Source: Clostridia bacterium | GTDB lineage: Bacteria; Bacillota; Clostridia; Oscillospirales; Acutalibacteraceae | Length of the DNA stretch: 64,000 nt | NCBI GenBank assembly: GCA_017397845.1 | Contig: JAFQHU010000003.1 | Coordinates: 1-64,000 of the forward strand | Reading direction: 5' to 3' | In this document: positions 16,279 through 26,400 of the stretch, in pieces | Position numbering within the stretch: position 1 is the first letter of the stretch | Layout of the letters: each line of letters opens with the position of its first letter | Notes under the pieces: generated by a model | The model's database searches: none | Seen by the model: the letters and a program-made list of their open reading frames with translations, nothing else | What the model was told of the DNA's origin: nothing | Translations under genes and position numbers: made by a program

Positions 16279-17058
16279 ATGAACAGACTTGACAGTGTTT
16301 CAAATGAAAAAATTAAAATGGCGGTAAAAATCGCCTCATCCTCCAAAGCGAGAAAAGAAACAGGTCTGTTCTTTTTGGAGGGACTTCGTCTTTGCCGTGA
16401 CAGTGCCCTGACAGGAACACAGATAAGATATGCCTTTATAACCGATAAAGCTTATGAAAGGTTCACTTCCGATGCCGAATTGATCTTTTCAAAGGCAAAC
16501 GAGGCATTTCTGATTTCGCAGGCTGTGGCGGATAAGCTTTCTTTAACACAGACATCTCAGGGCTTTTTCTGCCTTTGTGCAAAAGAGCCGTCTTTATCTG
16601 TTTCTTCCGTTGACTTCGGCGGCAAATATATAGCATTGGAAAATATTCAGGATCCCGCAAATTTGGGAGCTATATGCCGTACTGCGGAGGCTTTGGGTAT
16701 AAAGGGCGCCATTCTTTACGGCTGTTGTGACCGTTATTCTCCCAAAAGCCAGCGTGCTGCCATGGGTTCACTTCTCAGACTTCCCGTCTTTGACAGTGCT
16801 GATCTTTGCAAAGATATCGAGTTTCTCAAAAAAAAGGGGATGAGCGTCTATGCAACTTCTCCTGATTCTTCCTGTGAAAAAATCACCGGAGTTTCCATGG
16901 ACGGCGGAGTTGTCTGCGTTATCGGTAATGAGGGTAACGGTGTAAGCGAAGATGTTTTTTCTCTTTGCCGTAAGCTTACCATTCCTATGCAGGGTAATGC
17001 AGAATCGCTCAATGCTTCTATGGCGGCGGCTATAACCATGTGGGAGATGATGAGATAA
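16279..17058 (+). CDS. SpoU/TrmH-family RNA 2'-O-methyltransferase
   Basis: A 259-residue protein. The N-terminal part (to about 100) resembles the substrate-binding domain of 23S rRNA methyltransferases of the RlmB/TsnR type. The SPOUT fold then shows ENIQDPANLGAICRTAE (motif 1, about 116-132), IGNEGNGVSEDV (motif 2, about 215) and MQGNAESLNASMAAAI (motif 3, about 236), which together form the AdoMet-binding knot. The gene follows rplT, a common location in Clostridia, and dprA starts one base after its stop. The exact nucleotide modified cannot be told from the sequence. Confidence 0.88.
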   Translation: MNRLDSVSNEKIKMAVKIASSSKARKETGLFFLEGLRLCRDSALTGTQIRYAFITDKAYERFTSDAELIFSKANEAFLISQAVADKLSLTQTSQGFFCLCAKEPSLSVSSVDFGGKYIALENIQDPANLGAICRTAEALGIKGAILYGCCDRYSPKSQRAAMGSLLRLPVFDSADLCKDIEFLKKKGMSVYATSPDSSCEKITGVSMDGGVVCVIGNEGNGVSEDVFSLCRKLTIPMQGNAESLNASMAAAITMWEMMR

Positions 17059-17059
17059 A

Positions 17060-18268
17060 ATGGAAAATGAAATCTATTGGCTTTGGCTTCAGGGTGCATA
17101 CGGCTATGCCAAGCCCGTTAAAAAGCTGATAAGTTCTTTCGGCGATGCCAAAGGAGTTTATAATGCATCGGCATCTGAGCTCAGAGACGTGCGTATTTTA
17201 CCGAAGGTTATAGATATGCTGAAAAATGAGGACATAGAAAAGTATTATGACACCTTTGATTTTTGCCGTCAGCATAAAATACACATTATTACTCCTGACA
17301 GTGAATTTTATCCGAAAAGACTCCTTGAAATTGAAAATTTTCCTCTCGCTCTTTATGTAAGAGGCGACTACAGATGCATGAATGCCGAAAATGCTCTCGG
17401 TGTTATCGGCAGCAGAACACCCTCGAAATACGGTGAGGAGGCAACTCAAACTATCGTCAGTCAGCTTTGCCGTAACGATGTGCTTATTGTCAGCGGCGGT
17501 GCTCTCGGTATCGATTCTATTGCACACAGAACTGCCGTCGAATGCGGCGGAAAAACCGTATTGGTTATGGGGTGCGGACACGGTACGGGATACTTGCCCG
17601 AAAACAGTGCACTCAGAAAAAGTGTCGCTGAACACGGAGCGCTGATAACTGAATACCCGCCGTATTTTAATGTTACACCGGGTACTTTTCCTCAGCGCAA
17701 CCGGATAATTTCGGGTATGACCGGCGGTGTGGTAATTGCCGAAGCCGCCAAATTCAGCGGTACATTCAGTACAGCCAGACATGCAATAAAGCAGGGCAGA
17801 GAACTGTTTGTTCTGCCCGGTGATATAAAAAGCGGAAATTATGAAGGCTCAAATCAGCTTATAACCGAGGGTGCCAAACCGGTTTTTTCAGCCAAGGATA
17901 TTCTTCCTTGGGCGAAAATAAATACAAACATTGTATTAAAAACAGGGAATCCCTTTCCTGATATTGATCTTGAAGCATCTTCTTACAAAAAGAGAGGAAG
18001 GAAAAAATCTTCCGATACAGAAAAAACACAGGAAATAATAATCAAAGAGGATGAAAATATACAAAAAAATAAAAAAATTAAGCCGGAAACTATTTCTAAA
18101 AACGCAGAAATAGTGTATAATATAATGTCCGACGGCAAATGTGACTCAGACAGTATAATCCGCGAGTCGGGTTTAGAGGTGAGAAAGGTTCTTTCAGCTC
18201 TCACAGAGCTGGAAATGAACGGTATTATCCTGAAATTAAGTGCTGACACTTACCGTCTTAATCAATAA
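17060..18268 (+). CDS. dprA: DNA processing protein DprA
   Basis: A 402-residue protein. The Rossmann core is clear: VIGSRTPSKYG (about 113), SGGALGIDSIAH (about 146), VMGCGHGTGYLPEN (about 171), NRIISGMTGG and the GTFSTARHAIKQGRELFVLPG block (about 235-255). A charged linker (about 315-345) leads to a C-terminal winged-helix domain. DprA binds incoming single-stranded DNA and loads RecA during transformation. It starts directly after the SpoU gene and precedes topA by 22 bases, the usual dprA-topA order of Firmicutes. ComM/YifB, another transformation-linked protein, is at 43969. Confidence 0.93.
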   Translation: MENEIYWLWLQGAYGYAKPVKKLISSFGDAKGVYNASASELRDVRILPKVIDMLKNEDIEKYYDTFDFCRQHKIHIITPDSEFYPKRLLEIENFPLALYVRGDYRCMNAENALGVIGSRTPSKYGEEATQTIVSQLCRNDVLIVSGGALGIDSIAHRTAVECGGKTVLVMGCGHGTGYLPENSALRKSVAEHGALITEYPPYFNVTPGTFPQRNRIISGMTGGVVIAEAAKFSGTFSTARHAIKQGRELFVLPGDIKSGNYEGSNQLITEGAKPVFSAKDILPWAKINTNIVLKTGNPFPDIDLEASSYKKRGRKKSSDTEKTQEIIIKEDENIQKNKKIKPETISKNAEIVYNIMSDGKCDSDSIIRESGLEVRKVLSALTELEMNGIILKLSADTYRLNQ

Positions 18269-18290
18269 AATTATGAAAAGGTGAAAATAC

Positions 18291-20390
18291 ATGGCAGATT
18301 TAATCATTGTTGAGTCTCCCTCAAAGGCGAAAACTCTTAAAAATTATCTTGGCGGCGGTTATAATATCGTGGCTTCCAAAGGACATATAAGAGATTTACC
18401 GGCGGCAAGACTCAGTGTTGACGTAAAAAATGACTTTGCTCCAAAATACAGCATAGTTAAAGGAAAAGAAAAGCTCGTCAAAGAGCTGAAAACAGCCGTT
18501 GCTGAAAGTGACGAAGTATATCTTGCAACTGACCCTGACCGTGAGGGAGAAGCAATTTCCTGGCATCTTGCTGAAATTTTGGGACTTGATCTCAATAAAC
18601 TGAACAGAGTTACTTTTAACGAAATAACCAAAACGGGCGTAAAAAACGGTATGGCTAATCCCCGCAAAGTTGACCTTGATTTGGTTAATGCACAGCAAGC
18701 AAGACGAATACTCGACCGCCTTGTAGGCTATAAGCTCAGTCCCTTTGTTTCCCAAAAAATCAGAAGAGGTCTTTCTGCCGGTCGTGTTCAGAGCGTTGCC
18801 GTCAGAATGATTGTTGACAGAGAAAATGAAATCCGTGCTTTTGTACCGGAAGAATATTGGTCACTTGAGGCGAAATTCAATGTGTCAAGAAAAACTCTCA
18901 CCGCATCCTTTTACGGTGATGAGACCGGTAAGGTTGAGCTTAAAACCTGCGAGCAGACTGAGGAGATTATTTCACGTCTTGACGGAGCGAAATATGTCAT
19001 AAGCTCGCTTAAAAACGGTACACGAAAGAAAAATCCCGCCCCTCCCTTTATTACTTCCACTCTTCAGCAGGAGGCCTCGAAAAAGCTCGGCTTCAGAGCG
19101 GAAAGAACGATGAAAATTGCTCAGGAGCTTTATGAAGGCGTTACAGTACCCGGATACGGCTCAATCGGTCTTATAACCTATATGAGAACGGACTCTTTGC
19201 GAATTTCCGAAGAGGCGAGACAGGCTACCGAAGAGTTTATCAGAGATAATTTCGGAGCCAAATATCTTCCTGAAAAGCCCAGATATTATAAATCAAGAAG
19301 TAATGCTCAGGACGGTCACGAAGCTATCAGACCTTCTACCGTTTCTCTTACTCCTGCTATGGTAAAGGACAGTCTTACACCTGAACAGCTTAAGCTTTAT
19401 ACTCTCATATGGAATCGTTTTGTTGCTTCTCTTATGGCTTCTTGCGTACAAAATACGCAGAAAATTGAAATTAAGGGTATAAAAGATACTGAAGACAAAT
19501 TCTGCCTTTTCACTGCAAGCGGCTATTCAGTCAAATTTGACGGATTTACCGTTCTTTATGACCTCGGTGATAAGGATGAAGACAAATCGAAGCTTCCTGA
19601 CGGTCTTTCCGGCGGCGATGATCTCAAGCTTAAATCTCTCGAAAAAGAACAGCATTTTACTCAGCCGCCTGCAAGATATACCGAAGAATCTCTCATCAAA
19701 ACCCTCGAAGAAAACGGCGTGGGAAGGCCGAGTACTTATGCTACCATAATTTCAACTATCGTAAAGCGTGAATATGTGGTTAGAAAAGCAAAACAGCTTG
19801 TTCCCACAGAGCTCGGAGAAGCTATAGTTAATCTTTTAAAAGAGAAATTTAAAAATATAGTAAACATTAAATTTACAGCACAGCTTGAAAGTGATCTTGA
19901 CCGTGTCGGTGAAGGTACACAGGATTATATAAAGATGCTTCACGAATTTTACGGTGACTTTGAAGAAACTTTGCAGAAAGCAAAAGCAGAAATGGACGGC
20001 GTAAAAATTCAGCTTAAGGAAGACGAAACGGACATTCCCTGCGAAAAGTGCGGCAGAATGATGGTAATTAAAGTCGGCAGATTCGGTAAATTCCTTGCCT
20101 GTCCCGCTTATCCCGAATGTAAGACAACCAAACCTTATGTTGTTGAGACCGATGCGACCTGTCCGGTGTGTGGCGGCAAGGTTATATCCAAAAAATCAAA
20201 AAAAGGCTACACCTTCTTCGGCTGTGACAAATGGCCTGATTGTAATTTCATGACATGGGATAAGCCCACAAACGAAAAATGTCCCAAATGCGGTAAATCG
20301 CTCTTTAAGGCTAAGGGTGGTATTATCAACTGTCTGGACGAAAAGTGCGGATATTCCGCAAAGGCCACCCGAAAGAAAAAGGGTGAATAA
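18291..20390 (+). CDS. topA: DNA topoisomerase I (type IA)
   Basis: A 699-residue enzyme that relaxes negative supercoils. The Toprim domain begins LIIVESPSKAKTLKNYLG, with DPDREGEAISWHL at about 81. The active-site Tyr is in GLITYMRTDSLRIS (about 292). Near the C-terminus are three Cys clusters: CEKCGRMM...CPAYPEC, CPVCGG...CDKWPDC and CPKCGK...CLDEKC, the zinc ribbons typical of full-length TopA. AAGGTG precedes the ATG. trmFO follows after 21 bases. Confidence 0.97.
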   Translation: MADLIIVESPSKAKTLKNYLGGGYNIVASKGHIRDLPAARLSVDVKNDFAPKYSIVKGKEKLVKELKTAVAESDEVYLATDPDREGEAISWHLAEILGLDLNKLNRVTFNEITKTGVKNGMANPRKVDLDLVNAQQARRILDRLVGYKLSPFVSQKIRRGLSAGRVQSVAVRMIVDRENEIRAFVPEEYWSLEAKFNVSRKTLTASFYGDETGKVELKTCEQTEEIISRLDGAKYVISSLKNGTRKKNPAPPFITSTLQQEASKKLGFRAERTMKIAQELYEGVTVPGYGSIGLITYMRTDSLRISEEARQATEEFIRDNFGAKYLPEKPRYYKSRSNAQDGHEAIRPSTVSLTPAMVKDSLTPEQLKLYTLIWNRFVASLMASCVQNTQKIEIKGIKDTEDKFCLFTASGYSVKFDGFTVLYDLGDKDEDKSKLPDGLSGGDDLKLKSLEKEQHFTQPPARYTEESLIKTLEENGVGRPSTYATIISTIVKREYVVRKAKQLVPTELGEAIVNLLKEKFKNIVNIKFTAQLESDLDRVGEGTQDYIKMLHEFYGDFEETLQKAKAEMDGVKIQLKEDETDIPCEKCGRMMVIKVGRFGKFLACPAYPECKTTKPYVVETDATCPVCGGKVISKKSKKGYTFFGCDKWPDCNFMTWDKPTNEKCPKCGKSLFKAKGGIINCLDEKCGYSAKATRKKKGE

Positions 20391-20411
20391 ATAATAAAAG
20401 GCGGTGAACAG

Positions 20412-21731
20412 ATGAACAGTAAAAAAGTAAAGGTAATCGGTGCAGGTCTTGCAGGCGTTGAAGCGGCATGGCATCTTGCAAACTCGGGAATAAAAACGGA
20501 GCTTTATGAAATGAAGCCGCTGAAGTATTCTCCCGCTCATAAAAAGCCGACCTTTGCTGAGCTCGTCTGTTCAAATTCGCTCAAAGCTGAAAGAACAGAG
20601 TCTGCTGCAGGTTTGCTTAAAGAAGAAATGCGCCGCCTCGGTTCACTTTGTATCGAGTGTGCCTATAAATGTAAGGTTCCCGCGGGCGGTGCTTTAGCTG
20701 TGGACAGGGATGAATTTTCCCGTCTTATTACGGAAAAAATTACAGCACATCCGAATATTACGGTTATAAATGAAGAAGTTATCTCCATCCCTGACGGTAA
20801 TGTAATTATTGCCGCCGGGCCTTTGGCGAGTTATACTCTGAGTGAAAAAATTTCGGATTTATGCGGAAACGGACTTCACTTTTTTGATGCGGCAGCACCT
20901 ATTGTCACCCTCGAAAGCATTGATATGGACAGTGCGTTCTGTGCCTCAAGATATGAAAGAGGCGGTGAGGATGATTACATCAACTGCCCGATGAATAAGG
21001 AAGAATATGAGGCCTTTTACGAGGTGCTGATTAATGCGGAAAGTGCCGAAACCCATTCCTTTGACAAAAGAAAGGATGTTTATGAAGGCTGCATGCCCAT
21101 AGAGGTTATGGCTTCCAGAGGCAAAGATACAATGCGCTTTGGTCCGTTGAAGCCTGTAGGATTGCGTGATCCGAAAACAGGGCACCGTCCCTGGGCGGTT
21201 CTTCAGCTCAGAAAAGAAAACAGTAAGGGTACACTTTTCAATCTTGTCGGATTTCAAACTAATCTTAAATTCGGAGAGCAAAAAAGAGTTTTTTCCATGA
21301 TTCCCGCTCTCAAAAATGCTGAATTTGTGCGCTATGGTGTAATGCACAGAAATACATTTATTGATTCACCGAGACTTCTTGACGGGGATTTCAGCTTCAG
21401 AGAAAGACCTTCACTTTTCTTCGCCGGACAAATTACAGGAGTGGAAGGCTATATGGAATCAGCGGCATCGGGAATAATGGCAGGTATGAATATGGTTCGG
21501 AGGCTTAGAGGGGAAGAAACCGTCGTTTTTCCCGAAACCACTATGATTGGTGCTTTGAGCAGATACATAAGCGACCCGTCGGTGATAAATTTTCAGCCTA
21601 TGGGTGCAAATTTCGGCGTTTTGCCGCCTATTGAGCCTAAAATAAGAGATAAAAAGGAACGGTACAAGGCTCTTTCTGAAAGAGGTCTTGTTGATTTTGA
21701 AAATTGCCTGAACGGAGGGGAGAAAAAATGA
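20412..21731 (+). CDS. trmFO: Methylenetetrahydrofolate-tRNA-(uracil-5-)-methyltransferase TrmFO
   Basis: A 439-residue FAD enzyme that makes 5-methyluridine at position 54 of tRNA using methylenetetrahydrofolate. The dinucleotide-binding motif VIGAGLAGVEAAWHLA (residues 8-23) and the family blocks FAELVCSNSLKA and AGQITGVEGYMESAASG are clear. topA-trmFO is a common Firmicutes order. Its TGA overlaps the ATG of rnc by four bases. Confidence 0.95.
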   Translation: MNSKKVKVIGAGLAGVEAAWHLANSGIKTELYEMKPLKYSPAHKKPTFAELVCSNSLKAERTESAAGLLKEEMRRLGSLCIECAYKCKVPAGGALAVDRDEFSRLITEKITAHPNITVINEEVISIPDGNVIIAAGPLASYTLSEKISDLCGNGLHFFDAAAPIVTLESIDMDSAFCASRYERGGEDDYINCPMNKEEYEAFYEVLINAESAETHSFDKRKDVYEGCMPIEVMASRGKDTMRFGPLKPVGLRDPKTGHRPWAVLQLRKENSKGTLFNLVGFQTNLKFGEQKRVFSMIPALKNAEFVRYGVMHRNTFIDSPRLLDGDFSFRERPSLFFAGQITGVEGYMESAASGIMAGMNMVRRLRGEETVVFPETTMIGALSRYISDPSVINFQPMGANFGVLPPIEPKIRDKKERYKALSERGLVDFENCLNGGEKK

Positions 21732-22408
21732 GTTCGGAAAATTTTGAAAAGGTTATAGGTTACGAATTTAAAAATAAAAAGCTGCTTGAAACGGCTCTGA
21801 CACATTCGTCTTATGCCAATGAAAGGCATATGTCTTTGGAATGTAATGAAAGACTTGAGTTTTTGGGAGATTCAGTTCTCGGTATTATAACCGCTGAATA
21901 TTTTTATCATAATCTTAATCATCTTCCCGAAGGGGAAATGACAAAGAAAAGAGCTGCCTGTGCCTGTGAAAAATCACTTCACGGTTTTGCAAAAGAAATC
22001 AATCTCGGCAGCTACATATATTTGGGCAGAGGCGAAGAAAGAATGGGCGGAAGAAAACGTGCCTCAATTCTTGCTGATGCCTTTGAAGCTGTAATCGGTG
22101 CCATATATCTTGACGGCGGGTTGGAAAATGCCAGAAAATTTGTGCTTGATTTTGTGAAAAGAGCCGCCGATGAGCAAATGTCATTTATTGACCATAAAAC
22201 AATGCTGCAGGAAATTATACAGAAAAATCCCGATGAGCATCTTTCTTATGCTGTGGTTGCTGAAAGCGGCCCCGATCACGATAAACGTTTCGAGGTGGAG
22301 GTATATCTGAACAGCAACACGATAGGATACGGTAAGGGAAAAAGCAAAAAAATCGCCGAACAGCAGGCGGCAAAGCAGGCTCTTGAGCTTATGGGAGTAA
22401 AGCTTTGA
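21728..22408 (+). CDS. rnc: Ribonuclease III
   Basis: A 226-residue endonuclease for double-stranded RNA, including rRNA precursors. The signature NERLEFLGDSVLG lies at about 39-51. DAFEAVIGAIYLDGG (about 117) holds the second set of acidic residues. A dsRNA-binding domain (about 155-226, with KGKSKKIAEQQAAKQAL) ends the protein. The ATG at 21728 forms an ATGA overlap with trmFO and has GGAGGGGAG upstream, so the in-frame codon at 21704 is not used. The stop overlaps the TTG start of the radical SAM gene. Confidence 0.95.
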   Translation: MSSENFEKVIGYEFKNKKLLETALTHSSYANERHMSLECNERLEFLGDSVLGIITAEYFYHNLNHLPEGEMTKKRAACACEKSLHGFAKEINLGSYIYLGRGEERMGGRKRASILADAFEAVIGAIYLDGGLENARKFVLDFVKRAADEQMSFIDHKTMLQEIIQKNPDEHLSYAVVAESGPDHDKRFEVEVYLNSNTIGYGKGKSKKIAEQQAAKQALELMGVKL

Positions 22409-23406
22409 AGCATATAAATGTGGCTTTGTTTGTTCCGGATGAGGGTTGTCCGCACAGATGCAGCTTTTGTAATCAGAAAACTATTTCGGGCAAAAGCAAA
22501 CCTTTGACTGTCGAAGATATCGAAAATGCAGTCGAGACCGCACTTTCCGCATCTGATTGCGGTGACGGCGAAATAGCTTTCTTTGGAGGCAGCTTTACCG
22601 CCATTGAGAGAAATTATATGCTTTCTCTTTTAAAAAAAGCCAAAGAATATGTGGACAGAGGACTGTTTAAGGGTATAAGAATATCCACCCGTCCTGATTG
22701 TATAGACAGAGAAATACTTGACATTTTAAAGGAATATAAGGTAACCTCCGTCGAACTCGGCTGTCAGAGCATGGATGATGAAGTGCTTTCTCTTAATGAG
22801 AGGGGTCATACATCCGATGATGTGATTAAATCAGCATCCTTAATCAAAGAATACGGCTTTGAATTTGGTGTACAGATGATGACGGGACTTTACGGTGATA
22901 CGAACGAAAAAGCTTTAAAAACCGCAAAAAAACTTATTTCTTTAAAGCCTGACACAGCACGTATTTATCCTACTGTTGTTCTCGAAAACACTGCATTGGC
23001 TGCCCTTTATGAAAAAGGGGTGTATGTTCCTCAAAGCACAGAGGAGGCAGTCAGCCTTTGTGCTGAGCTTTTATTGATGTTTCACGAGGCCGGCATAAGA
23101 GTAATCAGACTCGGACTCCATTCGGGCGGCAACGTGGAAGATGGCTTCGTAGCCGGCGCTTATCATCCGGCTTTCAGAGAAATGGCCGAAAGCTCAATTT
23201 ATCTCCGGAGAATAAAAGATGAAATAGTAAAAGAAAAAATTTCTAACGGAAAAATTGAAATTACTGTTGGAAGCTCCTATGTTTCGATGGCAACCGGTCA
23301 GAAAAAATCGAACATAAACGAGCTTTTACTTATGGGATATACAGCAAAAATTAAAGCAAACAGCGAATATAAAAAATATGAAGTAAGTGTGAGGTTAACT
23401 CAATGA
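22405..23406 (+). CDS. Elp3-like radical SAM protein
   Basis: A 333-residue protein starting at TTG, overlapping rnc (TTGA), with GGGAG eight bases upstream. CPHRCSFCNQ (about 15-24) is the CxxxCxxC iron-sulfur motif. FFGGSFTAI (about 53) and STRPDCID (about 92) are blocks seen in the Elp3/MiaB-like group. No acetyltransferase domain follows, so it is not a full Elp3. Its position between rnc and smc recurs in Clostridia, and the function is unknown. A role in RNA modification is a guess from family and neighbours. It overlaps the smc start by four bases. Confidence 0.8.
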   Translation: MKHINVALFVPDEGCPHRCSFCNQKTISGKSKPLTVEDIENAVETALSASDCGDGEIAFFGGSFTAIERNYMLSLLKKAKEYVDRGLFKGIRISTRPDCIDREILDILKEYKVTSVELGCQSMDDEVLSLNERGHTSDDVIKSASLIKEYGFEFGVQMMTGLYGDTNEKALKTAKKLISLKPDTARIYPTVVLENTALAALYEKGVYVPQSTEEAVSLCAELLLMFHEAGIRVIRLGLHSGGNVEDGFVAGAYHPAFREMAESSIYLRRIKDEIVKEKISNGKIEITVGSSYVSMATGQKKSNINELLLMGYTAKIKANSEYKKYEVSVRLTQ

Positions 23407-26400
23407 TATTAACATCACTTGAAATGCAGGGATTCAAATCATTCCCTGAAAAAACTGTTCTGACCTTCGGTAAGGGTATTACGGCGGTAGTCGGCCCTAA
23501 CGGAAGCGGTAAAAGTAATATTTCGGATGCCGTCAGATGGGTACTCGGTGAGCAGTCGAGTAAATCACTTCGCGGTTCAAAGATGGAAGATGTTATCTTT
23601 GACGGCACGAAAATCCGCAAAGCTCACGGCTTTGCCCAAGTTACACTTCGTCTCGATAATAAGGACAGATCCATAAAAGGTGCCGACACCGATGAAGTGG
23701 CGGTAACCAGAAGATATTACCGTTCAGGTGAAAGTGAGTATAAAATAAACGGTGTTAATGTACGTCTTAAGGATGTACATGAGCTGTTTATGGATACAGG
23801 TCTCGGCAGAGACGGTTATTCTATGGTGAGCCAAGGTAAAATTGCCGACATGGTCAGCGGCAAGGGTAAGGAATGCCGTGAAATGTTTGAAGAAGCGGCG
23901 GGTATTTCCTCTTACCGTTACAGGAGAAATGATTCACTTAAAAAACTCGGACAGGCTGAAGAAAACCTTGTCCGTTTGAGGGATATACTTACTGAGCTTG
24001 AAGGCAGAGTAGGACCTTTGAAGCATCAAAGCGAAAAGGCAGAAAAATTCTTGGTTTTGGCGGGAGAGAAAAAAGAACTTGAAATCGGATTATGGTTGCA
24101 TAATATCGATAAAATCCGTGATGAGCTCCGTAAACAGGAGGATAATATTGCTATTGCATCGGGTCATTATACTCAGACCGAGGAAGAGCTTTCCGAAATT
24201 GAGCGTATGATCGAAAAAAGTATAGCTGATACGCAGAATATAAACATTAAAATCGATGAAATACGTCAGAGTATTTCTGCTTTGGAAGAAAAAGCTGCAA
24301 ATGCGGGCAGTGAGCAGGCAGTTCTGAGAAATTCTATCGAGCACAATAATGATACCATTAACAGAATCTCACGTGACCGTTATGATTCCGAAAGCAGTCA
24401 GAATCAGCTGCTTAAGGAAATCGAAAATGAAGAAAAGCTTATTCAGCAGATTAAAAATATCCGTGAGAAAAAAAATGCTGAGCTCGAAAAGGTGAACATG
24501 AGCCTTGACAGAATGCAAAGCGAGGGCGGTTCACTCCTCGATGAATCAAATGAAATTGCACGTACGGTGGCTCTTCTCACAAAAGAGCTTGCCGATTGCC
24601 GTGTTTCCGTTTCCACAGCTCTTTCTTCTATCGGTGAAATCAGGGCAAGAGTTGAGGTTATTGACTCTATGATTGCTCAGAGACAGGAAATGTTGGACAA
24701 TTTAAGCGCAGAAAAAGCCGGAAGCGAAAAAACACTTACGGACTGCGAAAAGGAAATAGAAGAGCTTGGCAATTCAGTTGAAGGCTATACTTTGAGATTT
24801 AAAAATAAGGATGCCAAGGCCGATGCTCTGAAAAAAGAGCTTGATGAAAAGTCCTTTGAGCTTCAGCGCATAACATCTAAAATAAAAATGCTCGAAGAGC
24901 TCGAAAAGAGTATGGAGGGCTATTCGGGTGCCGTAAAAAAGGTAATCAAGGAAAGCGAAAAAGGTGCTCTCCGCGGCATTCACGGCACACTTTCACAGCT
25001 GATTTCCGTAAGGGAAGAATATGCTGTTGCCATTGAAACCGCTTTGGGTAACGCAGTACAGAACATCGTTACGGAAACTGAAAACGATGCGAAAGCAGCC
25101 ATAAATTACCTTAAAAGCTCAAATGCCGGCAGAGCAACCTTTCAGCCTGTATCCTCTGTTAAGGGTAAAAGCCTGCAAGAGGACGGACTTGAGGATTGCT
25201 ACGGTTATATTGACATAGCGACAAATCTTCTTTCATATGACGGCAAGTATGCGGAAATTATATCATCTCTTTTAGGAAAAACCGTAATTGCCGAGGATTT
25301 GAGCTGTGCCATAGCCATCGGAAAGAAGTATTCTCATCGTTTTAAAATCGTCACTCTCGACGGTCAGGTGGTAAATCCCGGCGGCTCCATGACCGGTGGT
25401 TCAGCCATACAAAACATCGGAATTCTTTCCAGAGGTAATGAAATCGAAAAATTAAAGGAAAAGGCAAATTCTTTCACAAAAACGGTCGCTGAGCTTCAGA
25501 GTCAGTATGATAAAACCGATGAAGAATTGGCACATATCAGCCGTGAGCTTGAAACAGAAAAGGAAAGCTTACTCGCCGCTCAGGAAGAAAAAATCCGCCT
25601 TGAGGGTCAGTTCAATCTGATTTGTGAACAGTTCTATACAGCAAAAAGCGGTGTGGATGAGCTTACGGGTGAAAAGAACAGCGCCGACGAAAGGATCGCC
25701 CGCATTCAGTCTTCCTGCGATGAAGCGTCTGAAAAGGTAAAAGAGCTCACCAAAGCTATTGAGGAAAAAGAAGCAGAGGGCGAATCTCTCGGCAGAAAGA
25801 GAAGCGAGCTTTCCGATAAAAGAGAGAAAATCACATCGGAAATTTCGAAACTCAATATGGATATTCACGGTGCCGATAAGGATCTTGCCGCACGTACACA
25901 GGCTCTTAATTTCCTGAAGGCGAGACTTATCGATCACGAAGACAGAGATAAGCAGCTTGACAGTGAAATAGAAAAAATAAAAGAAAGAAATGCTCAGATA
26001 GAAAAAGAAATTGAATCACTTTCGCTTCTTTCTGAAAGCTTTCATCTCGAAATCGAAAAGGCAAAGCAGGATATTGTTTCTCTCCACCATATGAGAGGCG
26101 AAGAAGAAAAACGTTCATCAAAGCTTCGTACCGACGAAAGAGCAAAGAGTGCCGAAAGAGAAAAAATCAGCGGTGAGCTTGCCCGTCTCGAAGAAAGAAA
26201 AGAGACGATGAACAAAGATTACGAAGACACACTCGGCAAGCTCTATGACGAATATCAGCTCACAAAGCGTGAGGCAGAAGCAATTGCTGAGCGCCCGGAA
26301 GACCCGAAGAGTACACAAAAGCGTCTTCACGAAATCAAAGGTGCTATCAGAGCTTTAGGTTCAGTTAATGTGGGAGCAATAGAGGAATATAAGGAAGTAA

